A stretch of 64,000 bases of DNA, taken from Sinonovacula constricta (taxonomy: Eukaryota > Mollusca > Bivalvia > Cardiida > Solecurtidae). The notes beneath the pieces were generated by a model that saw only the letters and a program-made list of their open reading frames with translations, was not told the origin of the DNA and searched no databases. Below, piece after piece: positions 27,079 to 39,000 of this stretch (position 1 is its first letter; each line of letters opens with the position of its first letter). The DNA lies in contig CM017564.1 of the NCBI GenBank assembly GCA_007844125.1, positions 11,046,020-11,110,019 on the forward strand. The letters run 5' to 3'. The position numbers and the translations under genes are program-made.

Positions 27079-30000
27079 ATATAACTGACAATTTTGTTCA
27101 TATCGGTGACACATATCTATGGAAAACCCCAGACAATATGTCTGATCAGAATCTCTAATGTCCCACTAGTTTTTTGTGGAAAACTTCCCATGATATTGCC
27201 CCCACTGAGACTTGAACTAATGCATTAAGGAGTCATATAAATTAAGCATATACTAGACCTGGTAGCACAATCTGTAGAGCGTCGACACTAGGTACGGGAG
27301 ACCCCAGATTCAATCCTGGGCCGCGACATACCATGTCGTTAAAAAATGGTAGTGGTATAGTTCCCTTTGCTAATGCTCAAGCAGATATAAGGGTAGTTCC
27401 ATGACTGGTTGGGCCGCTGTCAGCATAATGTGACTGGGTGTGGTATCATGCCAGGTGCATATGGCATGCTATACATAGTGAAGGCAGCACTATATCTGCT
27501 TTAAGTGGACACCTCCAGATAACTGCAATACTGGGATGGGAGGATAAACCCAATAAACAAAACAATGAGACTTGAACTTATGTAATAAGGGGTCTTGTAA
27601 ATTAAGCATATACACAAGATCAATCGGAACGCTTCGGATAATTCACAAATCATCTCTCAGATGTATGACGGGAAAATCCAACGATTATAAACATGTCGGA
27701 GCCTGTGATGCCATCAAGACAACAAAGATAAATGTTAAAATTTGTTATTTTTACTGAAAATGCAGTAACAGTTGTATGTCTAACAAGATAGGAACAGCAA
27801 AATTGACAAATGAAAGTTTATAGGATGAAATAATTCTATACACTACATTTTTGAGATTTTTTTATTTTTTATCGTATTCTTCTTCCTGCAAACAAAACGA
27901 TCGTGATTCCGTAAGTACCATTGCCCCAGATACATCCCAGAGATGATTGTCCCGAGGATGGAATTACCCGAGATTGACACAAGATCTGTACAGTTTAGTA
28001 CATGCATAAATACAATAATGAGAAATATATGTGTATAGTTGTAAATCTTAAAAGGTACATTGTAATGAACTGAGATGTCATGGTTAATAATGTTAATATA
28101 GTTTATAAATTTATATAGTTAATAAAAGTGTGTTATATAAGCAGGGTCTATGGAAGATTTTAGATTCATGGAATGTAGTTGCTAGGTATGAAGAAATGTT
28201 GGACAGTTAAAAAGAATCTTTCATTTTAATGTCATGAACTTAGCTAAAAACTGCACTGATATGTATTTACATCTCATGAAGACTCGGTGCTGAATATTGC
28301 CAGTTTGTTAAACAGGGATTGGCCAGAATTTCAAGGAGCAGTCATTTCAATTGTCATATCAAGTAAATAAACTTCTCATCAAGGGAAACAACTCATGTGA
28401 AACAATTTTCAACCAAGTGAAACAACCTATCATTAAGGGAAACTAACTTTTACTTTTTTGGAAAAAAAAAGAAAAGCTCCCTTAGTTCAAATATTTATAT
28501 TTTGTAATTTTTAAAGCAACTTGGTCATGGAACATAGAACAAAATATTCTTAACATCATGAGTATTAAAATTTTTCCAAAAAATGAGAGATTGTTCATAT
28601 ATAATCTAGTGATCAGATGTTATTATTTCATTATGCTTTGTGGTTCAAATTTAACAAAAAAATTAAAACAAAAAGCAAATTTGAATAAGTCACCCAACGT
28701 TGCTTTTAATAATTGTGTCGGTGCAATGTAACAAAATAACAAAATATAACAAAACAGAAATAGTAGAGTGTCGGCTTGGGGATCAGGAAGTCGTGGGTTC
28801 AAACCCCAGCCGAGTCAAGCAAAAGACTTTTAAGTTGGTAGTAGTGGCTTCCCTCCTTACGCTCGGGCTAAGGGGATAGCATAATACCCGACTCGTTGGT
28901 GTCAGTATAATGGACAGGCTGGGTTCAGTCCCTGGGCATCTCATAAGTGCCCCTGTGTTATAATGATAGAAATGTCGCTGCACAGTATCGGCAAAAATGC
29001 CGGCAAATTCCAAATCCCGAAAACCTACATTCCCACATCCACCTTTATACTGTCAGTTATAGAAAATGTAAACTGCTCTAACAGTCTGGTAAAACAACAC
29101 CAGTATATCTCCCTTGCTTTTGGATGAGTGTTTTGAATTTTTATATATTTTGTATCATTTACTAACAGCATTTACTGCATTGATTGATCCAGTATTTAGT
29201 TTTCAACGTTTTATGATTGCATAGGTAGAAAACTAACATTAAAAGTATGTACATTTAAACAAACTTTAATAAGCCTGTTTAAAAAATTGAAATAAGAGTG
29301 TTACTTTGAGGATAAATTCTTTATTCTGCCCCCTAACCTGATCCAAATACTGATACTTAATAGAATTGTCTCATTGAGACGTTTTCAATGGGTATCCACA
29401 TTATAGTGTTTGGATGTGAATTAATGAAAGTATTGCTCCACCAAACCCTATAGCCTGGTACTCATTAGAATTGTCTCAGTGAGACGTTTTCAATGGGTAT
29501 CCACATTATAGTGTTTGGATGTGAATTAATGAAAGTATTGCTCCACCAAACCCTATAGCCTGGTACTCATTAGAATGGTCTCAGAGAGACATTTTCAATG
29601 AGTACCCACATTATTGGGTTTGGATGTGAACTAAAGAAAGTATTGCTCCACCAAACCCTGTATACCTGGTACTCATTAGAATTGTCTCAGTGAGACATTT
29701 TCGATGAGTACCCACAATATAGGGTTTGGATGTGAACTAAAGAAAGTATTGCTCCACCAAACCCTGTATACCTGGTACTCATTAGAATTGTCTCAGTGAG
29801 ACGTTTTCAATGGGTATCCACATTATAGTGTTTGGATGTGAATTAATGAAAGTATTGCTCCACCAAACCCTATAGCCTGGTACTCATTAGAATGGTCTCA
29901 GAGAGACATTTTCAATGAGTACCCACATTATTGGGTTTGGATGTGAACTAAAGAAAGTATTGCTCCACCAAACCCTGTATACCTGGTACTCATTAGAATT

Positions 30001-33000
30001 GTCTCAGTGAGACATTTTCGATGAGTACCCACAATATAGGGTTTGGATGTGTACTAAAGAAAGTATTGCTACACCAAACCCTGTATACCTGGTACTCATT
30101 AGAATTGTCTTAGTGAGACATTTTCAATGAGTACCCACAATATAGGGTTTGGATGTGAACTAAAGAAAGTATTGCTCCACCAAACCCTGTATACCTGGTA
30201 CTTGTTAGAATTGTCTCAGTGAGACATTTTCAAGGAGTACCCACACTATAGGGTTTGCATGTGAATTAAAAGTATTTCTCTTCCATACCCTAAACAAAGT
30301 ATTTCTACATCAATCACTATCTATACCTGGTACTCATTAGAATTGTTTCAATGTGATAATTTCAATGAGCACCCACAGAACATTGCTTGATTGAGAAACT
30401 GTAAGCTTGCTAGCAGGACTGCATTTATTATTTATATTTTAAACATTAATGAACCTTTTTTTCTTAAATTTCAAAGAATCTTATAACTGATATATGTTAA
30501 AGGAACATCATTAGGTCAGTTATTGGAATTGGGTTAAGATCATTTGAGATCTGGTTGGCCCGGTGTCAGGATAATGTGACTGGGTGTGGTATCATGCCAG
30601 GTGTTCACGGCATGCTATACACAGTGAAGGCAGCACTATATCTGCTTCAAGTGGACACCATCTCCAGATAACTGGAATATTGTTGGTGGGACGATAAACC
30701 CAATAAAAAAATAAATAAATATATACTCTAAGGATGTGTGTGTTTTATTGTTTCAGTCGATCTACATTTCGAAGATAGTTGCGGGAGGTCAGGCTCATGT
30801 GGATGGGGTCCTTCAAGTCGGAGACAAGATTCTGTCTGTAAGAATTACTCAGAGTTTCCTGCCTTTGTCTTCATTATTCTATATAGATTTCTATTTTTAT
30901 CATTGCACTGAAGAGTATACCTATTTCTACATTCTTGATAGATTTCTATTTATTAATGGACTGTGGAGAGAATGCCTATTTCATTATTCTTGATAGATTT
31001 CTATTTACAATTAGACTGTGGAGAGAATGCCTATTTCATTATTCTTGATAGATTTCTATTTATAATTGGACTGTGGAGGGAATGCCTATTTCATTATTCT
31101 TGATAGATTTCTATTTATAAATGGACTGTGGAGAGAATGCCTATTTCATTATTCTTGATAGATTTATATTTATAATGGGACTGTAGAGAGTATACCTATT
31201 ATTTGTTGATAATACTAATTAAAGCAAAAATAAAATTAAAATAAAACCCTGTTGATATGTCTGTATCAAGAAGAAAATAAAAATGCAATTTAAAACAACA
31301 ATGGCCACAAAGAATAGGGTTTAAAGCAATTTAAGAATATATGTGTATTTTATGAAAATATATTTTGAGCTTTTTATGCCATGCCATTCAAAGAATTGTG
31401 AAGAAGCATATAAAATGACTCCTGTCTGTCTGTCTGTCTGTCTGTCTGCTCAAGCATTAATCTGTCTGCTGTCTGTGTGTGGATTTTTTGTTTCAATTAC
31501 TTTTGAACAACTTTACAGATTTTAATTCATATTTTGTTTATAAGCATTTTGTAAATACAACACAACAAACATCTGGTCATTTTAGAGGCATTTAGCTATT
31601 TTGTTTCAGGAAATACCACAGACAAATGTCTGTGTAGAACCACCGGCACACTGCAGATAAGCCAGAAGACCTTTGGTTTATATGTTACTAATTTCAATTA
31701 AAACTATCCACCTCATTCGAACTCGAGCCGCAACATACCGAAGTTGTAAAAAATGTTACTGGTATAGCTCCCTTTCAACACTCAAGCAACTATACTGGTA
31801 GGCCACTATACCCACAAATGTATCTAGTTTCTAACATTTCAGTTCAAATATTCAAGAAGTATATGAATATTGCTTTTTACTAATGCCAAGGCAGCACTAT
31901 ATCTGCATCAAGTGGTCACAGTCTCCAGATAACTGAAATACTTTTGGTGGGACGATAAACCCAACAAACAAACATTTATAGTTTTAAAAGTAACTTACCA
32001 ATTCTGAATAAAATCTACACACTAATGATATGTTACTATGAAGAGACATTTAACTAGCTGGAAAATAAAAAAATACAAAACTAAACAGAAAAAAATCCAG
32101 TTTACCCATATTTTCCAGATCAATGGAATAGATCTGACTGACGCACGCCATGATCATGCCGTGAACCTTCTGACTGGGGTAGATCGTGAGATCCATCTGG
32201 TCGTGTATCGTGAGAGACTCATCAACAAAGATGAGGCAGAGAAAAACCCTCCTCCTGGGGAGAAAGTTGTCAATTTCAGCCAACCGCGCATTCTCTGGAA
32301 CAAAACTGTGTCAACAACAATTCCATCAGAGACCATAACATTCAGTTCCTCAGTGCCTCTCAATAATAATGAGCCTAAGATGGCATTAGAGACGAGCTAT
32401 CAATCTATGACAGCATCAGTGACTTCCTCGGCACCTTCGCTACCGTCGCCAGAATCTCCCAGCCCGCCTCCTTTACCGTCAGCTCCTGCCCCTTCTATAA
32501 GCCCCTCCCCATATAGTGCCGCAATCCCGCCCTCTCACAATCTCTCTTTCCACCCCACAGTCACAATCCCTCCTACATCCACTCAGCCACACGCCTCCCC
32601 ATCTCTAAGTCCACGTGCTCTCTCATCGGACTGGAACTCACCACCGGCGGCGATCCAACCGCCGAAATTCCAGTACCCTGGATTTAACCGACCGTCTTCA
32701 CGTACTTCCACAGTAGAGCGAAATAAAAAAGACTCCATAGAGGGCTATGCTTATGGCAGCCATATCTCAAACAGTGTTGTTAATAGTACTGGCGCAACTT
32801 TACCTAGTGCAAGTGTACAGTTGACTCCAGGCTCTGTTGTGACTCATAGTGTTAATGATAGTGGTGATCATTCAGATATTAGTGATTCTAGTAGTAGTAA
32901 ACCAACCAACAGAGACGTTGAGACGTGGTCCGGTGAGCGAATGTTGGTGGAGGAGCGTCATACAATCATGCTATCGAAGCCACCGACTTCCGATTCAACA

Positions 33001-36000
33001 GTGATGAATCATGTAGAGAAATACCCAATAGAAGACTGTATCATAGTGAAGGCTGGTGGACCGCTAGGACTTAGTATCGTCGGGGGCAGCGATCATTCAA
33101 GTCATCCCTTCGGGGCAGATGAGCCAGGCATCTTTGTCTCAAAGGTATGTCGGTTACTGGTTATCATGTCTTGAATGCTTAGCGTAGTCAGTGTACAAAG
33201 TGATGGTGTTCTGTAAAACCATCAAAACAAAACAAAAAAAAATATCTTTTTTTAATTTCTGAACCTGCTTGTTTATCCCAAAAATGTCATAAGTTTAAGT
33301 GCTTCAATTTTTTGTTGTTGCTCACTTGGTTTGTTAAATAATTGACCTTGGATTTAGTATAACCGATGTTTCAATGATTATTTCATGTCTGGTTGTTATG
33401 TGTCAGGTCAGTTGGACTGGATATTGATGTATTCTATCGCACGACAGACAGCACTCTATTGTCTTGTCATGTTACAGCTGTACACGACGAATGCAAACGT
33501 AAGGAATTGCAATACACGGTAGATAAGTACACGCCTTCTTAAACTTGACCGACGTCATTACAAACCAATACATATATTTATTAAAACTGTAATGCGTTTT
33601 ATTGGGCAATTATTAGTAATATGACATATTGTATGAACCAATGAAAAAAAAATTGTATACTTTTTCTGATAAATTATTAAATCGTTAATTATATTATCAT
33701 GTGTCGACTAGATTGTGCCTGATGGTGCAGCATCAAAAACCAACCTGCGTATCGGTGATCGGATTTTGGAGGTGAATGGTAAAAACCTGCACAACGCATC
33801 ACACCAGGAGGCTGTCATGGCGCTGATTGCTCCAACATATGAGATCCGTGTCAAAGTGAGGCACGATCCTCCTCCTAAAGGACTGCAAGTGAGTGTTGAT
33901 AATAAACCTTTTAGGAAAAAAAACGTTCAGCTTATTCAGGGCTCTTACGGGAGTAGGCATGTGGTTGATGTGATTATTTAAGTGATCATTACTGACAAAG
34001 GTAGTGCAACAGACTGTTGGCTCCAGGTGAAGAAAGCCCTGATCACAACTTCCAATCATGGCAGAGGAAGTGGTACAGCTTATACCAAATTTCCTGTTAA
34101 CTCGAGCATTGTTACAGGGCATTATAAAGTAGATGGATTACATATGCTCAGTTTAATAAGGTAGTTCATAACTGGTGAGTCCAATTTGCAGGAGTTGTTG
34201 TATATTACTTCAGGTATTATGTTTGTTTGCAGAAGTTGATCTAAATAACTTCATGTACATTTACAGAAGTTGACCTATGTAACTTCATGTACATTTGCAG
34301 AAGTTGATTGATATAACTTCATGTACATTTGCAGAAGTTGATCGATATAACTTCATGTACATTTGCAGGAGTTGTTCTATACAACTTCATGTATACTTGC
34401 AGGAGTTGTTCTATATGACTCCATGTTTATTTGCATTATTTGTTGTTCTGTATAACTTCATGTACATTTGTAGAAGGTGCTCTTTGTAACTTCATGTACA
34501 CTTGCAGAAGTCGATCTAGTACATTTGCAGAAGTCGATCTATGTAACTTCATGTACATTTGCAGGAGTTGTTCTATATAACTTCATGTACATTTGCAGAA
34601 GTTGATCTATGTAACTTCATGTACTTGTGCAGAAGTTGATCTATGTAACTTCATGTACATTGGCAGAGGTTGTTCTATATAACTTCATGTACACTTGCAG
34701 GAGTTGACAATCCAGAAGCGTCCCGGAGAGAAACTTGGGATGTCCATTAAAGGTGGGGTCAAGAACTTCCCAGGCGAGGAAAGCAATGATGAGGGAATCT
34801 TTATCTCCAGGGTAAGATTGCTTGACTAGTTACTTTTTTGTACAATTTTCTCAAACGCTTAAACTCAAGATTTGACAAAATTACTTTTTCAAGGATTAAA
34901 CACCTGCATATGCTTTTTTTTTATGTATTTGACACAGTGATGGCCATATTGGTTACTTCTAGCTAATTATTGGTAAAGAAAGACTACACTACTGCCTGGG
35001 TAGAACCACTGGTGCACAGCAGCTGCCGAGAAATTATTGTTTTAACTCATTCAAAAGGCATCTTGCAGAAAATTTGAGTAGTATCATGCCATAGTGTTCA
35101 TAGTATATGCTATACACAGTGAAGGCAGCACCATATTCTTAAGTAGACACAGCCTCTGGAAAACTGCAAGGTTGTTGGTAAGACGTTTTACCCAGTCAAA
35201 CGAACAAATTCACAAGCAAACAACATAACATAAAATGACACCTAAATCAAGTTTAACATACCTTACAGATGATGTTGCAGTGGAATGTTGCTAAAGTCTT
35301 TTCTGATGACAGTATTAATAATCCCTTTATCACTTCCACAAACTTTCACAATAAACGTAACAACCACATTTGTTTATTCATCAGAAATCAGACTGTGATA
35401 CAAAACAATCTATTGTTTCACAATAAATATTAAACTACCGCAATCAATATTCCTAATATCCTCTTGTCTTCTATAGATAACAGATGATGGTGCAGTTGCT
35501 CGCGACGGGCGCCTTAAGACGGGTCAGCGAATCCTGGAGGTCAACGGTCAGAGTCTGCTGGGAGGCAGCCACCAGGAGGCTGTGCGGGCCCTGCGCAGTG
35601 TCGGGGACCAGCTAAGCATCATGGTGTGCGAGGGGTTCGATCCCACATCCTTGGACATGCCGTCCCCAGACACCCCCAGCTCACCCTTGGGTTACCTCCC
35701 CTCCATGAGGCGAGACTCCATATCTAGCATCGATAAGGAGGATGCTGAACATCTGCTCATACAGAAGGTTAGTGGGACTGTCAAGTGAGCCTTTTTACCC
35801 GATTAAAACTGAGTTGATATTGATATTGTTAAAACAAAACAGCAGCATTGTCATCCTTTACATTTTAGTCGTTAGATTTGATAATAAATATTTTACAAAA
35901 TATATTTCTTTAAGATTGATTGGTATTTATACAGTGTTGTAAATTGTTCCAGAGGGAACTGTTTTAATAATATTTTTTCTAAAATCGCTCTTACTAAAAT

Positions 36001-39000
36001 TTTCAGGAAATTCCCTCTTTCAAGAGTAAATCAATTTCTGTTTTTACATATTTGCGAACATTTATATGTGTTGCCATATTGAAAAACCTATATATGGCAG
36101 GGCACATAAAAGTTTGCAGACATGTGGAGACAGAATTTTCGTATTTATACTTGAAATAAATATATATAGCTAGTGGTATGAAAAGGTGCAGACCACAACA
36201 ACGATCCTTCCATTAACTGAAGTATTCCCCTTTAATACTTTTATATAAAAGTCACTTAACTTTTGTAACTATACAGTGGATTAGTTAATCCATAGAATTT
36301 ATCAATCTCATGTCTAAGAGGAAAAAATCTAGCCTTAAAGGTGGTATCTGACCAGATACTTTTTATCAAATAACTAAAGGAGTCATTATTAGTTGAAAAG
36401 GTCCCTCAAAATGCTGGTAGTTGATGCCCTAGATGTATATGAACAGTGAAACATTAATCACTATTTATCATTATAAACAGGTATTTCCTGTCTGAGCCAC
36501 GCTGCAGAGATAGCTGTTTTTAAACTTAGAAAAATCACAATTTTCATTCGAGATCGCATTATATTGTCATCCAGGTAGTTGGCGCTGATGTCGGTATCTA
36601 TTTTTAGCAATAGATTTGGAAAGAATGAAACTTTGGTGTTATTATTTTGCAGTGTATACTGTCTTACAACATTGGTAGTGTTAAAATCATCTTTACTTAG
36701 ACTAAAGTATGAGTTAATGCAGAAATTCGGCACAAATTCCTGGAATTTGTGTAAAAAACGTTACTTGCATTTGATAAAGAGAAACTGTCAGATATCAACT
36801 TTAATGCAGTTACACATTTTAGCTGTTCGACTACATACTAAATTAACCTAAATTAACCGTAACAATTTTGTTACATTTCTACTACACTTGGGGCATCTTG
36901 GTCTAGGAATATAAAAGTCGGGCTTTCCTTTGTTTTTTTATAGTTTTTTTTATCTTGATCTTTTCCTTTATAATAAAGAACAAACTTAGCAGCAAAGAAA
37001 CAGCATGAAGTGTTAAACTGTTCCAGTTAACCATTTATTTTGCATAGTAACACAAATTCTTAATAATGCATGCTCTGTTGTTGAAATGTTGCTAGCCTAA
37101 TATTGTAGGTAATTTTTTGTTTCATTAAAAAGTGTTCTAATGACACAAAAACATGTCGGCCTGTTTTCACCGTCTGTTTTAAGTAAGAATTTCAAGAAGT
37201 AATGACTTTCCGAAGACAGTATCTCATCAGTATATTAAGTATTAAAGTTATGACATTCTTGAGAAAGAATCTGAAAAAAAATATTAAGATAGATGTCTGA
37301 AATTTTGAATGACACTTTCGTTAATTTAAAGCAAATTTTTCATTGAAACTGTTTAGAGTCTTGTAAATAGTGACTAGTGTCCAAGTGATGATTAACGTTT
37401 GGAAATATTTGGTGAATACAGGCCTAAATTTATCAGATTTGTTGTTATTTTTAGTATTTTTTTTATTTTGTCTGAAGCTTTGTAGATGATGAGCCTTTTC
37501 TCTTTTACCTTTATTGTGGAATTATACAGATGTGAAAGGAATGGCACATACATGCATAAGGGATTAAGCCCAAGTCATGACTTATACACAGATCAACATT
37601 TTATATCAGCAACAAGTTTTTAAGAAGTTTCAAATTTTTTCGGAAGAGTAAAATAATGGAAGCACATTGTTAGACATTTATATTTAAATATTTTAGAGAT
37701 ATTTTCTCCTAAATTTCATGATTTAAGCACTTTTCTTACTTGAATGATTGGTGACGTGTCGTGAGCACGTTTCTTCTCTTGGTCTTCTGGCTGTTGTATC
37801 ATGTTGCTGTCATTTTGCCCCCTGCTTATGTTTTTACCATGTTATCTGACCTAGTCGCCCTGTCACTAACCCTACAGGAACAAGAGCTGGTCCGTGAAAC
37901 TCTACAGTGGGAGAAGGAAGAATTAGTCAAGCTGGTATGTTAAACCCTCTCACACTCTGTTATATTATCTCCCCATGTACATAGGAAACGGTCCAGGTAG
38001 CACGATGGGTAGGTCAGTGCAGGGTGACAGATAAGAGGAGAAATTCTGATTTTTAGTTATATATCCCATAATTCTCATCCAAACACTGTAGGGTGGGAAC
38101 TCTTTAAAAATCGTCATATCGAGACCATTCTAATTATAACCAAGTTTATAGGGTTTGGAGAAGAAATTACGGATTTATCATGAGCCAGACTCATCTTATC
38201 TGGGTCTCATTAAAAGGCAGTGTTTAAAAAAAGGGAGAGCTCCAAATAAGAGGACTTATTGTCTTACCTTATATCCCATAATTCTCAGGCAAAGCCTATA
38301 TTGCTGATACTCATTGAAGTTGTCGTATTAAGATGATTCATAAGAGTACCAGGTTTAAGGGGTTTGGAGAACAAATAAAAAAGTATGCAGCAGTTTGCTA
38401 CAGTGATCTGGGGCTTTGGAGGCCCCAGGTTCCAATCTCGGTTGAGATCTACCAAAGTCAAAAGAAACAGAAGTGGTGTAGATTCCTTGCTTGAGCTCAA
38501 ACACTACTAGGGTAGTTCCACAACTGATTTGCCTGGTGGGGAGGTAATGGGACAGGGCGTGGTATCATGCCAGGTTTCCAGGGCAAGGTCTACGCAGTGA
38601 AGGTAGCTCTATATTTGTTTTAAGTAAATTGCTTGATAACTGGAAGTTAGTTGGTGGGACAATTAACCCAGGTACCTATTCAAGTTAACTTTCTCCCTAA
38701 CTAGTCAATGATTCCAGTTCAGAAAAATGCAATTGTATATGAAAATTAGTAAGCTGAGGTTAATTTCAAAACATCTTCTGCAATTATAATGCAAAATCTT
38801 ATGTTAGTTCCTCTCAGCCTAACAAAACAATGGTATGTAACTCTAACACTGTTGCTGGAGCAAGCTGTGCAAAATTATCTCCCCTAGACCGATGTTGAGA
38901 ACTTTTTCTCTCTCTGTAGTTGTGTTGTCTGAGTATGCTTTATGTAACACAAGGTATTATAAGGTATTATAGATAACATTTTATTCCTGTGCTTATTTAG

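Noticed and set aside
27895..27985. Possible exon in the 7.2-kb intron (gtaagt donor-like site)
   Set aside because: No matching acceptor and no open frame compatible with the PDZ2 phase; PDZ2 is already continuous across the intron.
29340..30370. CRISPR-like array
   Set aside because: Regular spacing, but monomers are contiguous satellite units of 106 bp without unique spacers, in an intron of an animal gene.
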